Positions 56,931-64,000 of a stretch of 64,000 nt of DNA are shown piece after piece. The notes beneath the pieces are model-generated. The model searched no databases, was not told the DNA's origin, and saw only the letters and a list, made by a program, of their open reading frames with translations. The translations under genes were made by a program, and so were the position numbers. The DNA is from Corynebacterium minutissimum. GTDB taxonomy: Bacteria > Actinomycetota > Actinomycetes > Mycobacteriales > Mycobacteriaceae. The DNA is taken from the NCBI RefSeq assembly GCF_000988205.1, contig NZ_LAYQ01000019.1:1-64000 (forward strand), read 5' to 3'. Every line of letters starts with the position of its first letter. Position 1 is the first letter of the stretch.

Positions 56931-58406
56931 ATGGCTGTACCTGAGTTCTTGCCGGTTAAACCGGGCAAAATGATCGCTGTCCATGTGGCTTTCGAGTCCC
57001 GCGCAGCTCAGCGCGGTCGCTGGCCCAAGACCCCGAGCTACTTCCTTAAGGCGACCAGCACGCTGGCTGAATCGGGCGGGGTTGTTGAACGCCCCGAGGG
57101 AACGGAGCTGCTGGCTTTCGAGGGAGAAATCGCGCTCATCATCGGAACCCCGGCCCGCAACGTATCGCTTGAGGATGCGTGGAAGCACGTCGCCTACGTG
57201 ACGGCTTCGAACGACATTGGCCTGTATGACTACAAGGTGCAGGACAAGGGCTCCAACACCCGCTCCAAGTCCCGTGACGGGTACACCCCCATTGGGCCGG
57301 AGCTTATCGACGCCCAAGGGATCGACCCGAAGGGTCTGCGCCTGCGCACCTGGGTCAATGGCGAGGTTGTTCAGGAGGGAACCTCTTCTGATGAGGATCT
57401 CATCTTCCCGCTCGCCCAGTTTGTGGCCGACCTGTCCCAGCACATGACGCTGGAGACCGGTGACATCATCCTCACCGGCACCCCGGCGGGTTCCTCCGTT
57501 ATCGAGCCGGGGGATGTCGTTGAGGTCGAGGTTGACGTGCCGGGTGGCGTGAGCTCCGGCAGGTTGAAGACCACCGTGAAGGAAGTCCCCGCTTCCTTCG
57601 ATCCACAGCTGGGCAACCTGCCCTACGTGGACGATAAGCAGCGCGAGGACGCCTACGGTGACCGCGAATCCGCCGGCCTTCCCCCCAAGGATGAGGGCGG
57701 GCTCGACCCCGAGCTCAAGGCAGCGTTGGAGAAGGCACCGACCGCCGGCCTGTCCGCCCAGCTGCGACAGCGCGGAATCAACCAATCCGTGATCGAAGGC
57801 GTCTACCCGCAGGCCAAGGGAACCAAGATGGTGGGTGTTGCCCGCACGCTGCGCTTCGTGGCTGGCCGTGAGGATCTGTTTAAGTCTCATGGCGGCGGTC
57901 TCAACGAGCAGAAGAAGGTATTCGACACCGTCAAGGAAGGCGAGGTCATCGTTATTGAGGCCCGCCAGGAATCCGGCTCCGGAACGCTCGGCGACATCCT
58001 GGCGCTGCGGGCGAAGGTCCGCGGTGCGGCCGGTGTCGTGACCGACGGTGGCGTGCGTGACTACGAGGCCGTCAAGGAGATTGGTCTGCCCGTCTTCACG
58101 CAGGGCGCGCACCCGTGCGTTCTCGGCCGCAAGCATGTCCCGTGGGATAGCGATATCGCTGTCTCCTGCGGCAACGCCACCGTCCTCCCGGGTGACATCA
58201 TCGTTGGTGATGATGACGGCGTCGTGGTCATCCCCCGCGATATCGCAGCCGAAGTCGCCGAAGGTGCCCTGGCTAAGGAGCACGAGGACGAATGGGTCGC
58301 CTCCCAGGTGGAGGAAGGCGCCAGCTTGGATGGGCTCTTCCCGCCGACCGGAGCGAACAAGGAAGCCTACATCGCTTTCCGTGATGGAAAGGCAGGTGGT
58401 CAATGA
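56931..58406 (+). CDS. FAH-domain / RraA-domain fusion protein (HpaG-like isomerase-decarboxylase)
   Basis: 491 aa. The FAH domain (about 10-225) has the metal ligands E64, E66 and D95 (LAFEGEIALI, ASNDIGLYD) and LTGTPAGSS. The RraA-like domain (about 265-480) has GDILALRAK, GVVTDGGVRD (D372, R376) and GDDDGVVVIP (428-436), the layout of HMG/CHA aldolases and oxaloacetate decarboxylases. In E. coli HpaG, two FAH domains perform decarboxylation and isomerisation of the ring-cleavage product. Here one FAH domain is paired with RraA, which could supply the decarboxylation. It overlaps the GntR gene by 4 bp. Confidence 0.8.
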   Translation: MAVPEFLPVKPGKMIAVHVAFESRAAQRGRWPKTPSYFLKATSTLAESGGVVERPEGTELLAFEGEIALIIGTPARNVSLEDAWKHVAYVTASNDIGLYDYKVQDKGSNTRSKSRDGYTPIGPELIDAQGIDPKGLRLRTWVNGEVVQEGTSSDEDLIFPLAQFVADLSQHMTLETGDIILTGTPAGSSVIEPGDVVEVEVDVPGGVSSGRLKTTVKEVPASFDPQLGNLPYVDDKQREDAYGDRESAGLPPKDEGGLDPELKAALEKAPTAGLSAQLRQRGINQSVIEGVYPQAKGTKMVGVARTLRFVAGREDLFKSHGGGLNEQKKVFDTVKEGEVIVIEARQESGSGTLGDILALRAKVRGAAGVVTDGGVRDYEAVKEIGLPVFTQGAHPCVLGRKHVPWDSDIAVSCGNATVLPGDIIVGDDDGVVVIPRDIAAEVAEGALAKEHEDEWVASQVEEGASLDGLFPPTGANKEAYIAFRDGKAGGQ

Positions 58407-59065
58407 CGCAAACCGCAGCACCAGCCGGGGAAAGTAAATCCCAACAAGCCTATAACTGGATAAGTGAAAGGATTCGGACTCGCGACTATGAGCCCGGGTA
58501 TCGCCTCGTGTTGGCAACAATCGCGGATGAACTGGGGATCAGCGTAGTTCCCGTCCGTGAGGCTATTCGGCAACTCGAAGCGGAAGGGATGGTCACCTAC
58601 GAACGTAACGTCGGTGCCAGCGTGACCACCTACAATCGCGAGGCCTACTACGAATCCATGGACATCGTGGCCACCGTGGAAGCCAATGCCACGGCCCAAT
58701 CCGCCCCGTATCTCAACGCGGAGGATATTGCCCGGGCGCGGGAGATCAACCAGCGCATGCGGGAGCTCGATATCCACCACGATCCAGAAGAATTTACCCA
58801 GCTCAACAAAGAATTTCATAGCGTTCTCTTCTCCAAGTGCCCGAACGAGAGGTTGAAGGACTTGGTGGTGGACCAATGGAAGCAATTGGAATACCACCGC
58901 GTCTCGACCTTCCGCTACGTGCCGGAGAGAGCCCAAGAGTCAACGCGCGAGCACGAGCAATTGGTCAGCCTCATCGAGGCTGGCGCGGAACCCGCCTACA
59001 TAGAAAAAGTGGCCAGGCAACACCGACTGGCCACCCTCAACACCTATCGCAAGAAAAACGATTAA
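58403..59065 (+). CDS. GntR-family (FadR/FCD-type) transcriptional regulator
   Basis: 220 aa. The N-terminal winged helix (IRTRDYEPGYRLVLATIADELG, VPVREAIRQLEAEGMVTYER) is followed by the FCD ligand domain with its metal-binding histidines (ELNKEFHSVLFS, EHEQLVSLIEAG, RQHRLATL). Embedded in the operon between FAH-RraA and hpaE, it is probably the repressor, released by a pathway acid. Likely sites are the CATATATG palindromes. Confidence 0.9.
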   Translation: MTQTAAPAGESKSQQAYNWISERIRTRDYEPGYRLVLATIADELGISVVPVREAIRQLEAEGMVTYERNVGASVTTYNREAYYESMDIVATVEANATAQSAPYLNAEDIARAREINQRMRELDIHHDPEEFTQLNKEFHSVLFSKCPNERLKDLVVDQWKQLEYHRVSTFRYVPERAQESTREHEQLVSLIEAGAEPAYIEKVARQHRLATLNTYRKKND

Positions 59066-59081
59066 GGAGTTCACAGTACTC

Positions 59082-60599
59082 ATGGCTATCAACAACGATG
59101 CTGCTAAGCCCACCGACCTTCCAGAGAAGATTCTTCACTACATCAACGGTGAGTTTGTCCCGTCGATTGACGGAGATGAATTCGAGGTCCTCGACCCGGT
59201 AACCAATAAGGCCTACATCAAGGCCGCTTCTGGCAAGCCGGAAGACATTGACAAGGCTGTTGCTGCCGCTAAGGAGGCCTTCGAGAACGGCCCATGGTCT
59301 AAGGCGCTGCCGCGTGAGCGCGCCCGTGTGCTCAACAAGATTGCGGATATCGTCGAAAGCCGCGCGGACAAGCTCGCTGCTTGGGAATCCTTCGACTCCG
59401 GCTTGCCGATCACCCAGGCCAACGGTCAGGCCAAGCGCGCTGCGGAGAACTTCCGCTTCTTCGCTGACCTGATTGTCGCCCAGGCTGACGACGCCTACAA
59501 GGTACCGGGCCGCCAGATCAACTACGTCAACCGTAAGCCGATTGGCGTGGCGGGCCTGATTACCCCGTGGAACACCCCGTTCATGCTGGAGTCCTGGAAG
59601 CTCGCCCCGGCCATCGCCACCGGTAACTCCGTCGTCCTCAAGCCGGCCGAGTTCACTCCGCTTTCCGCACAGCTGTGGGCAGGCATCTTCGAGGAGGCCG
59701 GCCTCCCGAAGGGCGTCTTTAACCTGGTCAACGGCTTCGGCGAAGAAGGCTACGCCGGCGACCCGCTGGTTAAGCACCCGGACGTCCCGCTGATCTCCTT
59801 CACCGGTGAATCCCGGACCGGCCAGATCATCTTCGGCAATGCAGCCCCGCACCTCAAGGGACTGTCGATGGAGCTGGGCGGCAAGTCCCCGGCCATCGTC
59901 TTCAGCGACGCCGATCTGGAGACCGCGATCGATGCCTGCATCTTCGGCGTCTTCTCCCTCAACGGTGAGCGCTGCACCGCCGGCTCCCGCATCCTGGTTC
60001 AGCGCGATATCTACGATGAGTTCGTGGAGCGCTACGCCGCCCAGGCTAAGCGCGTGAAGGTGGGTCTTCCCTCCGATCCGACCACCGAGGTCGGCGCCCT
60101 GGTGCACCCGGAGCACTACGAGAAGGTCACCTCCTACATCGAGATCGGCAAGCAGGAGGCCACCCTGGCCGCCGGCGGCGAGCGCCCGGAAGGCTTCCCG
60201 GAAGGCAACTTTGTTCAGCCGACCGTCTTCGTTGACGTCAAGCCGGACGCACGAATCTTCCAGGAAGAAATCTTCGGCCCCGTCGTTGCTATCACCCCGT
60301 TCGATACCGACGAAGAGGCACTCGAGCTGGCGAACAACACGAAGTATGGTCTTGCCGCCTATGTGTGGACCTCGGATCTGAAGCGTGCCCACAACTTTGC
60401 CCAGAACGTTGAGGCCGGCATGGTGTGGCTCAACTCCAACAATGTCCGCGACCTGCGCACCCCCTTCGGCGGCGTGAAGGCTTCCGGCCTGGGCCACGAG
60501 GGCGGCTACCGCTCGATCGACTTCTACACCGATCAGCAGGCCGTCCACATCAACCTGGATAAGGTGCACAACCCGGTCTTTGGCAAGCAGGACCAGTAA
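59082..60599 (+). CDS. hpaE: 5-carboxymethyl-2-hydroxymuconate semialdehyde dehydrogenase
   Basis: 505 aa. Aldehyde dehydrogenase with NAD site TPWNTPFMLESWKLAPA, FTGESRTGQIIFGNAAP, catalytic Glu in LSMELGGKSPA and nucleophile Cys in NGERCTAGSRI. HpaE-type features and the hpaD neighbour define the role: it oxidises the ring-cleavage semialdehyde to the dicarboxylate. It follows the regulator by 16 bp. Confidence 0.9.
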   Translation: MAINNDAAKPTDLPEKILHYINGEFVPSIDGDEFEVLDPVTNKAYIKAASGKPEDIDKAVAAAKEAFENGPWSKALPRERARVLNKIADIVESRADKLAAWESFDSGLPITQANGQAKRAAENFRFFADLIVAQADDAYKVPGRQINYVNRKPIGVAGLITPWNTPFMLESWKLAPAIATGNSVVLKPAEFTPLSAQLWAGIFEEAGLPKGVFNLVNGFGEEGYAGDPLVKHPDVPLISFTGESRTGQIIFGNAAPHLKGLSMELGGKSPAIVFSDADLETAIDACIFGVFSLNGERCTAGSRILVQRDIYDEFVERYAAQAKRVKVGLPSDPTTEVGALVHPEHYEKVTSYIEIGKQEATLAAGGERPEGFPEGNFVQPTVFVDVKPDARIFQEEIFGPVVAITPFDTDEEALELANNTKYGLAAYVWTSDLKRAHNFAQNVEAGMVWLNSNNVRDLRTPFGGVKASGLGHEGGYRSIDFYTDQQAVHINLDKVHNPVFGKQDQ

Positions 60600-60652
60600 C
60601 GTCTACACGCCCCCTCCACTCCCCCATTACTAACTCACACTAAGGAGCCATC

Positions 60653-61729
60653 ATGGCTGACATTCAGGCCCCCGACATTCTGCGTTGCGCCTACATGGAG
60701 ATCATCGTTACCGATCTCGCTGCATCCCGTAAGTTCTACGTTGACACCCTCGGTCTCGTCGTGACCGAGGAAAACGAGAACGAAATCTACCTGCGCACCT
60801 ACGAGGAGTTCATCCACCATAACCTCGTGCTGCGTCAGGGCCCCGTCGCTGCCGTCGCTGCATTCTCCTTCCGCGTTCGTTCGCCGGAGGACCTGGACCT
60901 CGCCGAGGAGTTCTACAAGGCACGTGGCTGCGAGGTCCGCCGTAACAAGGATGGCTTCGTCAAGGGCATCGGTGATTCGGTCCGCGTTCAGGACCCGTTG
61001 GGATTCCCGTACGAGTTCTTCTACGAGGTAGAGCACGTCGAGCGTCTTGCCTGGGCATACGACGCTCACATCCCTGGCGCGCTGGTTCGCCTCGATCACT
61101 TCAACCAGATCACCCCGGATGTCCCTGCCGCCGTGAAGTACATGGAGGAGCTCGGATTCCGCACCACCGAGGACATTCGCGATGAGGAAGGAACCGTTTA
61201 CGCTGCATGGATGCGTCGTAAGCCGACGGTGCACGACACTGCCATGACCGGTGGCGATGGCCCGCGTATGCACCACATCGCCTTCGCTACCCACGAGAAG
61301 CACAACATCATCGCGATTTGTGACAAGCTGGGTGCGCTCCGCGAATCCGACCGCATTGAGCGCGGCCCGGGCCGCCACGGCGTCTCCAACGCCTACTACC
61401 TGTACCTGCGTGACCCGGATGGCCACCGCGTAGAGATTTACACCCAGGACTACTACACCGGCGACCCGGATAACCCGGTCGTGACCTGGGATGTCCACGA
61501 TAACCAGCGCCGTGACTGGTGGGGAACCCCGGTTGTTCCGTCCTGGTACCGCGATGGCTCCACCGTCCTCGACCTGGATGGCAACCCGGTGCCGCTGGTC
61601 GCTCGCGAGGATGAGTCCGAGCTCGAGGCCACCATTGGTGCGGACGGCTTCTCCTACACCCGTAAGGAAGACTCGGAGGAGATGCCGGAGTGGAAGCAGG
61701 GCGAGTACAAGCTGGGTAACCAGCTCTAA
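60653..61729 (+). CDS. hpaD: 3,4-dihydroxyphenylacetate 2,3-dioxygenase
   Basis: 358 aa. Vicinal oxygen chelate extradiol dioxygenase, closely similar to Brevibacterium fuscum HPCD, including the DHFNQITPDVP and RMHHIAFATHEKHN blocks. Metal ligands by alignment: H149, H208, E261. Second-sphere H194, H242 and Y251 are also kept. It opens the homoprotocatechuate ring with O2 and Fe(II) or Mn(II). TAAGGAG precedes the ATG. Confidence 0.95.
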   Translation: MADIQAPDILRCAYMEIIVTDLAASRKFYVDTLGLVVTEENENEIYLRTYEEFIHHNLVLRQGPVAAVAAFSFRVRSPEDLDLAEEFYKARGCEVRRNKDGFVKGIGDSVRVQDPLGFPYEFFYEVEHVERLAWAYDAHIPGALVRLDHFNQITPDVPAAVKYMEELGFRTTEDIRDEEGTVYAAWMRRKPTVHDTAMTGGDGPRMHHIAFATHEKHNIIAICDKLGALRESDRIERGPGRHGVSNAYYLYLRDPDGHRVEIYTQDYYTGDPDNPVVTWDVHDNQRRDWWGTPVVPSWYRDGSTVLDLDGNPVPLVAREDESELEATIGADGFSYTRKEDSEEMPEWKQGEYKLGNQL

Positions 61730-61756
61730 AACGGCCTAAGCACTCAGGTTGATTAA

Positions 61757-61810
61757 CGTGGTCCCGCGGCGTCGATAATGCGCACATAACGCGGGGCCGC
61801 GTTGTCGTTT
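61757..61810 (+). terminator. hairpin after hpaD
   Basis: CGTGGTCCCGCG (61757-61768) pairs with CGCGGGGCCGCG (61790-61801), two G-U pairs, then TTGTCGTTT. May partly terminate and so lower expression of hpaHI. Confidence 0.6.
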
Positions 61811-61820
61811 CACGTGAAAC
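61807..61820. promoter_or_regulatory. parS site 6
   Basis: GTTTCACGTGAAAC between hpaD and hpaH, just after the hairpin. Confidence 0.93.
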
Positions 61821-61885
61821 CGCAACGTTTAACAACCATTACAACACCACAGTCACGTTCAATAACACAGTAAGGAGCGAAATAC

Positions 61886-62671
61886 ATGCTGGATGAGAAA
61901 CAGCACATCGCTATCGCAGATGAATTGGCGCAGGCCGAAAAGGACCGTTCCATGGTCCCGCTGCTGACCGCCCGTTTCCCGGAGATGAGCATTGAGGACT
62001 CCTACGCGGTGCAGCGCGAGTGGGTGCGCCGCGGCATCGAAGACGGGCGCCGTCTCGTCGGCCGTAAGATTGGCCTGACCTCCAAGGTTATGCAGGAGGC
62101 CACGGGAATCACCGAGCCAGACTACGGCGCAATCTTTGAAGACCAGGTTTATGAGAACGGCTCCACTATCGAGCACGCGCAGTTCTCCAACGTCCGCATC
62201 GAGGTTGAGCTGGCCTTCGTGCTCAAGGAGGAGCTCAAGGGACCGAATTGCAGCATTTTCGACGTGCTGCGCGCTACGGAGTATGTCGTCCCTGCTCTAG
62301 AGATCCTCTCCTCCCGCATTGAGATGGAGGGACGCACCATTGTCGACACCATTTCGGATAACGCAGCCCTCGGCGCCATGATCTACGGCGGCAACCCGGT
62401 GGATCCCGCGGACGTCGACCTGCGCTGGGTGTCTGCATTGCTCTACCGCAACGAATCCATCGAAGATACGGGTGTGGCCGCGGCTGTGCTCAACCACCCG
62501 GCAATGGGCGTGGCTTGGCTTGCCAACAAGCTTCACGCGCACGGCGATAGCCTTGCCGCCGGCGACATCATCCTGGCCGGTTCCTTCACCAAGCCCATGT
62601 GGGTTGAACCGGGCGATACCGTCCATGCAGACTATGGAAAGTTGGGGTCCATCACATGCCGATTCCAGTAA
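61886..62671 (+). CDS. hpaH: 2-oxohept-4-ene-1,7-dioate hydratase
   Basis: 261 aa. HpaH/MhpD fold: RKIGLTSKVMQEATGITEPD and the metal-site EVELAFVLKEEL, with ALEILSSRI and HPAMGVAWLANKL. Adds water to the 2-oxo-diene acid. AAGGAG lies ahead of the ATG; it overlaps hpaI by 16 bp. Confidence 0.92.
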   Translation: MLDEKQHIAIADELAQAEKDRSMVPLLTARFPEMSIEDSYAVQREWVRRGIEDGRRLVGRKIGLTSKVMQEATGITEPDYGAIFEDQVYENGSTIEHAQFSNVRIEVELAFVLKEELKGPNCSIFDVLRATEYVVPALEILSSRIEMEGRTIVDTISDNAALGAMIYGGNPVDPADVDLRWVSALLYRNESIEDTGVAAAVLNHPAMGVAWLANKLHAHGDSLAAGDIILAGSFTKPMWVEPGDTVHADYGKLGSITCRFQ

Positions 62672-63441
62672 AGCTGCCGCCCACCTTTGCGGACGTCCTA
62701 GAAAAGGCCGAGCAGCCGCTTGTTGGCGCATGGATCTGTTCCGGCTCGGAGGTCGCGGCGGAGATCATCGCCTCGGCTGGCTTTAGCTGGACGCTGATCG
62801 ACGGCGAACACTCGCCCTATGGCCTCGAAACCATCCTCTCTCTGCTGCGGGCTACCGACGCCTACGGCGTGACGCGCGTGGTCCGCGTGCCAGTAAACAA
62901 CACGGCACTCATCAAACAGTACCTTGACCTGGGTGTACAAAACTTGATGGTGCCCATGATTGATACCGTCGAGGAAGCCGAGGCTGCCGTAGCAGCCATG
63001 CACTACCCTCCCCGCGGCGTGCGCGGCGTGGGCTCGGCGCTGGCCCGCTCCTCACGCTGGAACGGCGTGGAGAACTACCTCGCCAATGCCTCAGACACAG
63101 TGAGCCTCACGGTGCAGATTGAGTCTGCGACCGCGGTAGAGAACGTGGAAGAGATCGTGGCCGTGGATGGAGTAGACAATATCTTCGTCGGCCCCTCGGA
63201 CCTGGCGGCCTCCATGGGGCTGCTGGGTCAGCAGACCCATCCGGATGTGATCGAGGCGGTTAATCACACATTTGAAGCCGTGCGCGCTTCCGGAAAGAAG
63301 GTAGGCGTCAACGCTTTCAACCTTGAACAGGCCCAGAAATACATAGCTTCCGGTGCATCATTTGCCCTGGTTGGGGCGGATGTTCAACTTCTTTCGGGTG
63401 CGGCACGCCAACTGGCAGACAAATTCCATTTGGGAGGGTAA
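62656..63441 (+). CDS. hpaI: 4-hydroxy-2-oxoheptanedioate aldolase
   Basis: 261 aa. HpcH/HpaI class II aldolase: WTLIDGEHSPYGLETILSLL (catalytic His in GEHSPY), VQNLMVPMIDTVEEAEAAV, RGVGSALARSSRW and IFVGPSDLAASMG. It cleaves the aldol to pyruvate and succinic semialdehyde; the next gene oxidises the latter. Confidence 0.93.
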   Translation: MPIPVKLPPTFADVLEKAEQPLVGAWICSGSEVAAEIIASAGFSWTLIDGEHSPYGLETILSLLRATDAYGVTRVVRVPVNNTALIKQYLDLGVQNLMVPMIDTVEEAEAAVAAMHYPPRGVRGVGSALARSSRWNGVENYLANASDTVSLTVQIESATAVENVEEIVAVDGVDNIFVGPSDLAASMGLLGQQTHPDVIEAVNHTFEAVRASGKKVGVNAFNLEQAQKYIASGASFALVGADVQLLSGAARQLADKFHLGG

Positions 63442-63450
63442 AAAAGAACC

Positions 63451-64000
63451 ATGAGTGAAAACAACAAGGTCAATATTGACGAGCTGCTGGCCAAGGTTCC
63501 GACTGGCTTGCTGATTAACGGTGAGTGGGTAGACGCCTCCGATGGCTCCACTTTCGATGTGGAAAACCCGGCGACCGGTGACGTCATCGCCACCCTTGCT
63601 TCCGCTACGTCTGAGGATGCGAAGAAGGCTTTGGACGCCGCCTGCGCCGTGCAGGATGAGTGGGCACGCACGTCCACCCGCGAGCGTTCTAACCTGCTAC
63701 GCCGTGCTTTTGACCTGGTGCAGGAGCGCAAGGACGAGTTCGCCGCGCTGATGACCCTGGAGATGGGCAAGCCGCTGGCGGAGTCCTACGGTGAGGTTAC
63801 TTATGGCGCTGAGTACCTGCGTTGGTTCAGCGAGGAGGCCGTTCGTGACTACGGCCGTACCCTGCCGGCGCCGGAGGGCACCCTGCGCATGGTGACCCGT
63901 CGTAAGCCGGTGGGTCCGTGCCTGCTCATCACTCCGTGGAACTTCCCGCTGGCCATGGCTACCCGCAAGATTGCACCGGCCATCGCCGCTGGTTGCACCA
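63451..64000 (+). CDS. gabD: succinate-semialdehyde dehydrogenase, partial (3-prime end outside window)
   Basis: The first 183 residues are seen, from ATG 63451 to the window edge. LINGEWVDASDGSTFDVENP, VTYGAEYLRWFSEEAVRDYG and ITPWNFPLAMATRKIAPAIA are SSADH-type aldehyde dehydrogenase blocks. The catalytic Cys lies beyond the edge. It follows hpaI by 9 bp and converts succinic semialdehyde to succinate, completing the route to the TCA cycle. Confidence 0.9.
   Translation, partial: MSENNKVNIDELLAKVPTGLLINGEWVDASDGSTFDVENPATGDVIATLASATSEDAKKALDAACAVQDEWARTSTRERSNLLRRAFDLVQERKDEFAALMTLEMGKPLAESYGEVTYGAEYLRWFSEEAVRDYGRTLPAPEGTLRMVTRRKPVGPCLLITPWNFPLAMATRKIAPAIAAGCT

Overview
The window is the replication-origin region of a Corynebacterium chromosome, read with dnaA on the minus strand. 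The genus call rests on four things: the gene order gyrA-gyrB-DUF721-recF-dnaN-dnaA / rpmH-rnpA-yidD-yidC-rsmG-parA-parB-cwlM-trxA-trxB-sigM-murJ-pcnA; an S-layer protein of the PS2/CspB type; six copies of the corynebacterial parS palindrome GTTTCACGTGAAAC; and several TANNNT-N7-start arrangements typical of leaderless actinobacterial genes. I do not name a species.

Left edge to 4.1 kb (accessory): the tail of an IS30-family transposase, then a segment with a secreted polysaccharide deacetylase and a cspB-like S-layer gene. It is bounded by two identical 77-bp repeats, each containing a complete tRNA-Ala(UGC) gene. The inner copy sits beside tRNA-Ile(GAU).

4.1-16.8 kb (minus-strand replication block): DUF3566, gyrA (one-base frameshift in this sequence), a small RHH/Doc-like gene pair with an operator palindrome, a secreted protein plus a DUF6918 protein, then gyrB, DUF721, recF, dnaN and dnaA. 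DnaA boxes cluster both between dnaN and dnaA and upstream of dnaA.

16.8-36.7 kb (core): rpmH-rnpA-yidD-yidC-rsmG-parA-parB-acetyltransferase on plus; then cwlM, trxA, trxB, sigM, pepN, yceI, murJ, DUF6049 and a NUDIX gene on minus; then the CCA-adding enzyme gene and yqgE on plus. The layout follows the Mycobacterium Rv3907c-Rv3924c order, except that pepN and yceI lie between sigM and murJ and there is no anti-sigma gene next to sigM.

36.7-43.5 kb: transporters (AzlCD-type amino acid exporter, SLC10-like, dicarboxylate/amino acid symporter), a Tat/lipoprotein-type Rieske protein, an SdpI-family protein with a Cys-rich tail, and an HNH nuclease with a LexA-like box.

43.5-53.2 kb: the complete trp operon (trpL-E-G-D-CF-B-A, with trpB frameshifted here) under a classical attenuator with three consecutive Trp codons. 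Divergent from it is a TrpXYZ-like ABC transporter, so biosynthesis and probable uptake of the same amino acid share one control region.

53.4-64 kb: a catabolic island for hydroxyphenylacetate / homoprotocatechuate. It holds a flavin hydroxylase (frameshifted), an MHS-family uptake carrier, a FAH-RraA fusion protein, a GntR regulator, HpaE, HpaD, HpaH, HpaI and the start of succinate-semialdehyde dehydrogenase. Together these can take a ring through extradiol cleavage to pyruvate and succinate. HpaF and the second HpaG domain are not seen; the RraA domain may fill that gap.

Three conserved genes (gyrA, trpB, the hydroxylase) each carry a single missing base in or next to a short G/C run. Because gyrA is essential, indel-type sequence error is the first explanation to test.
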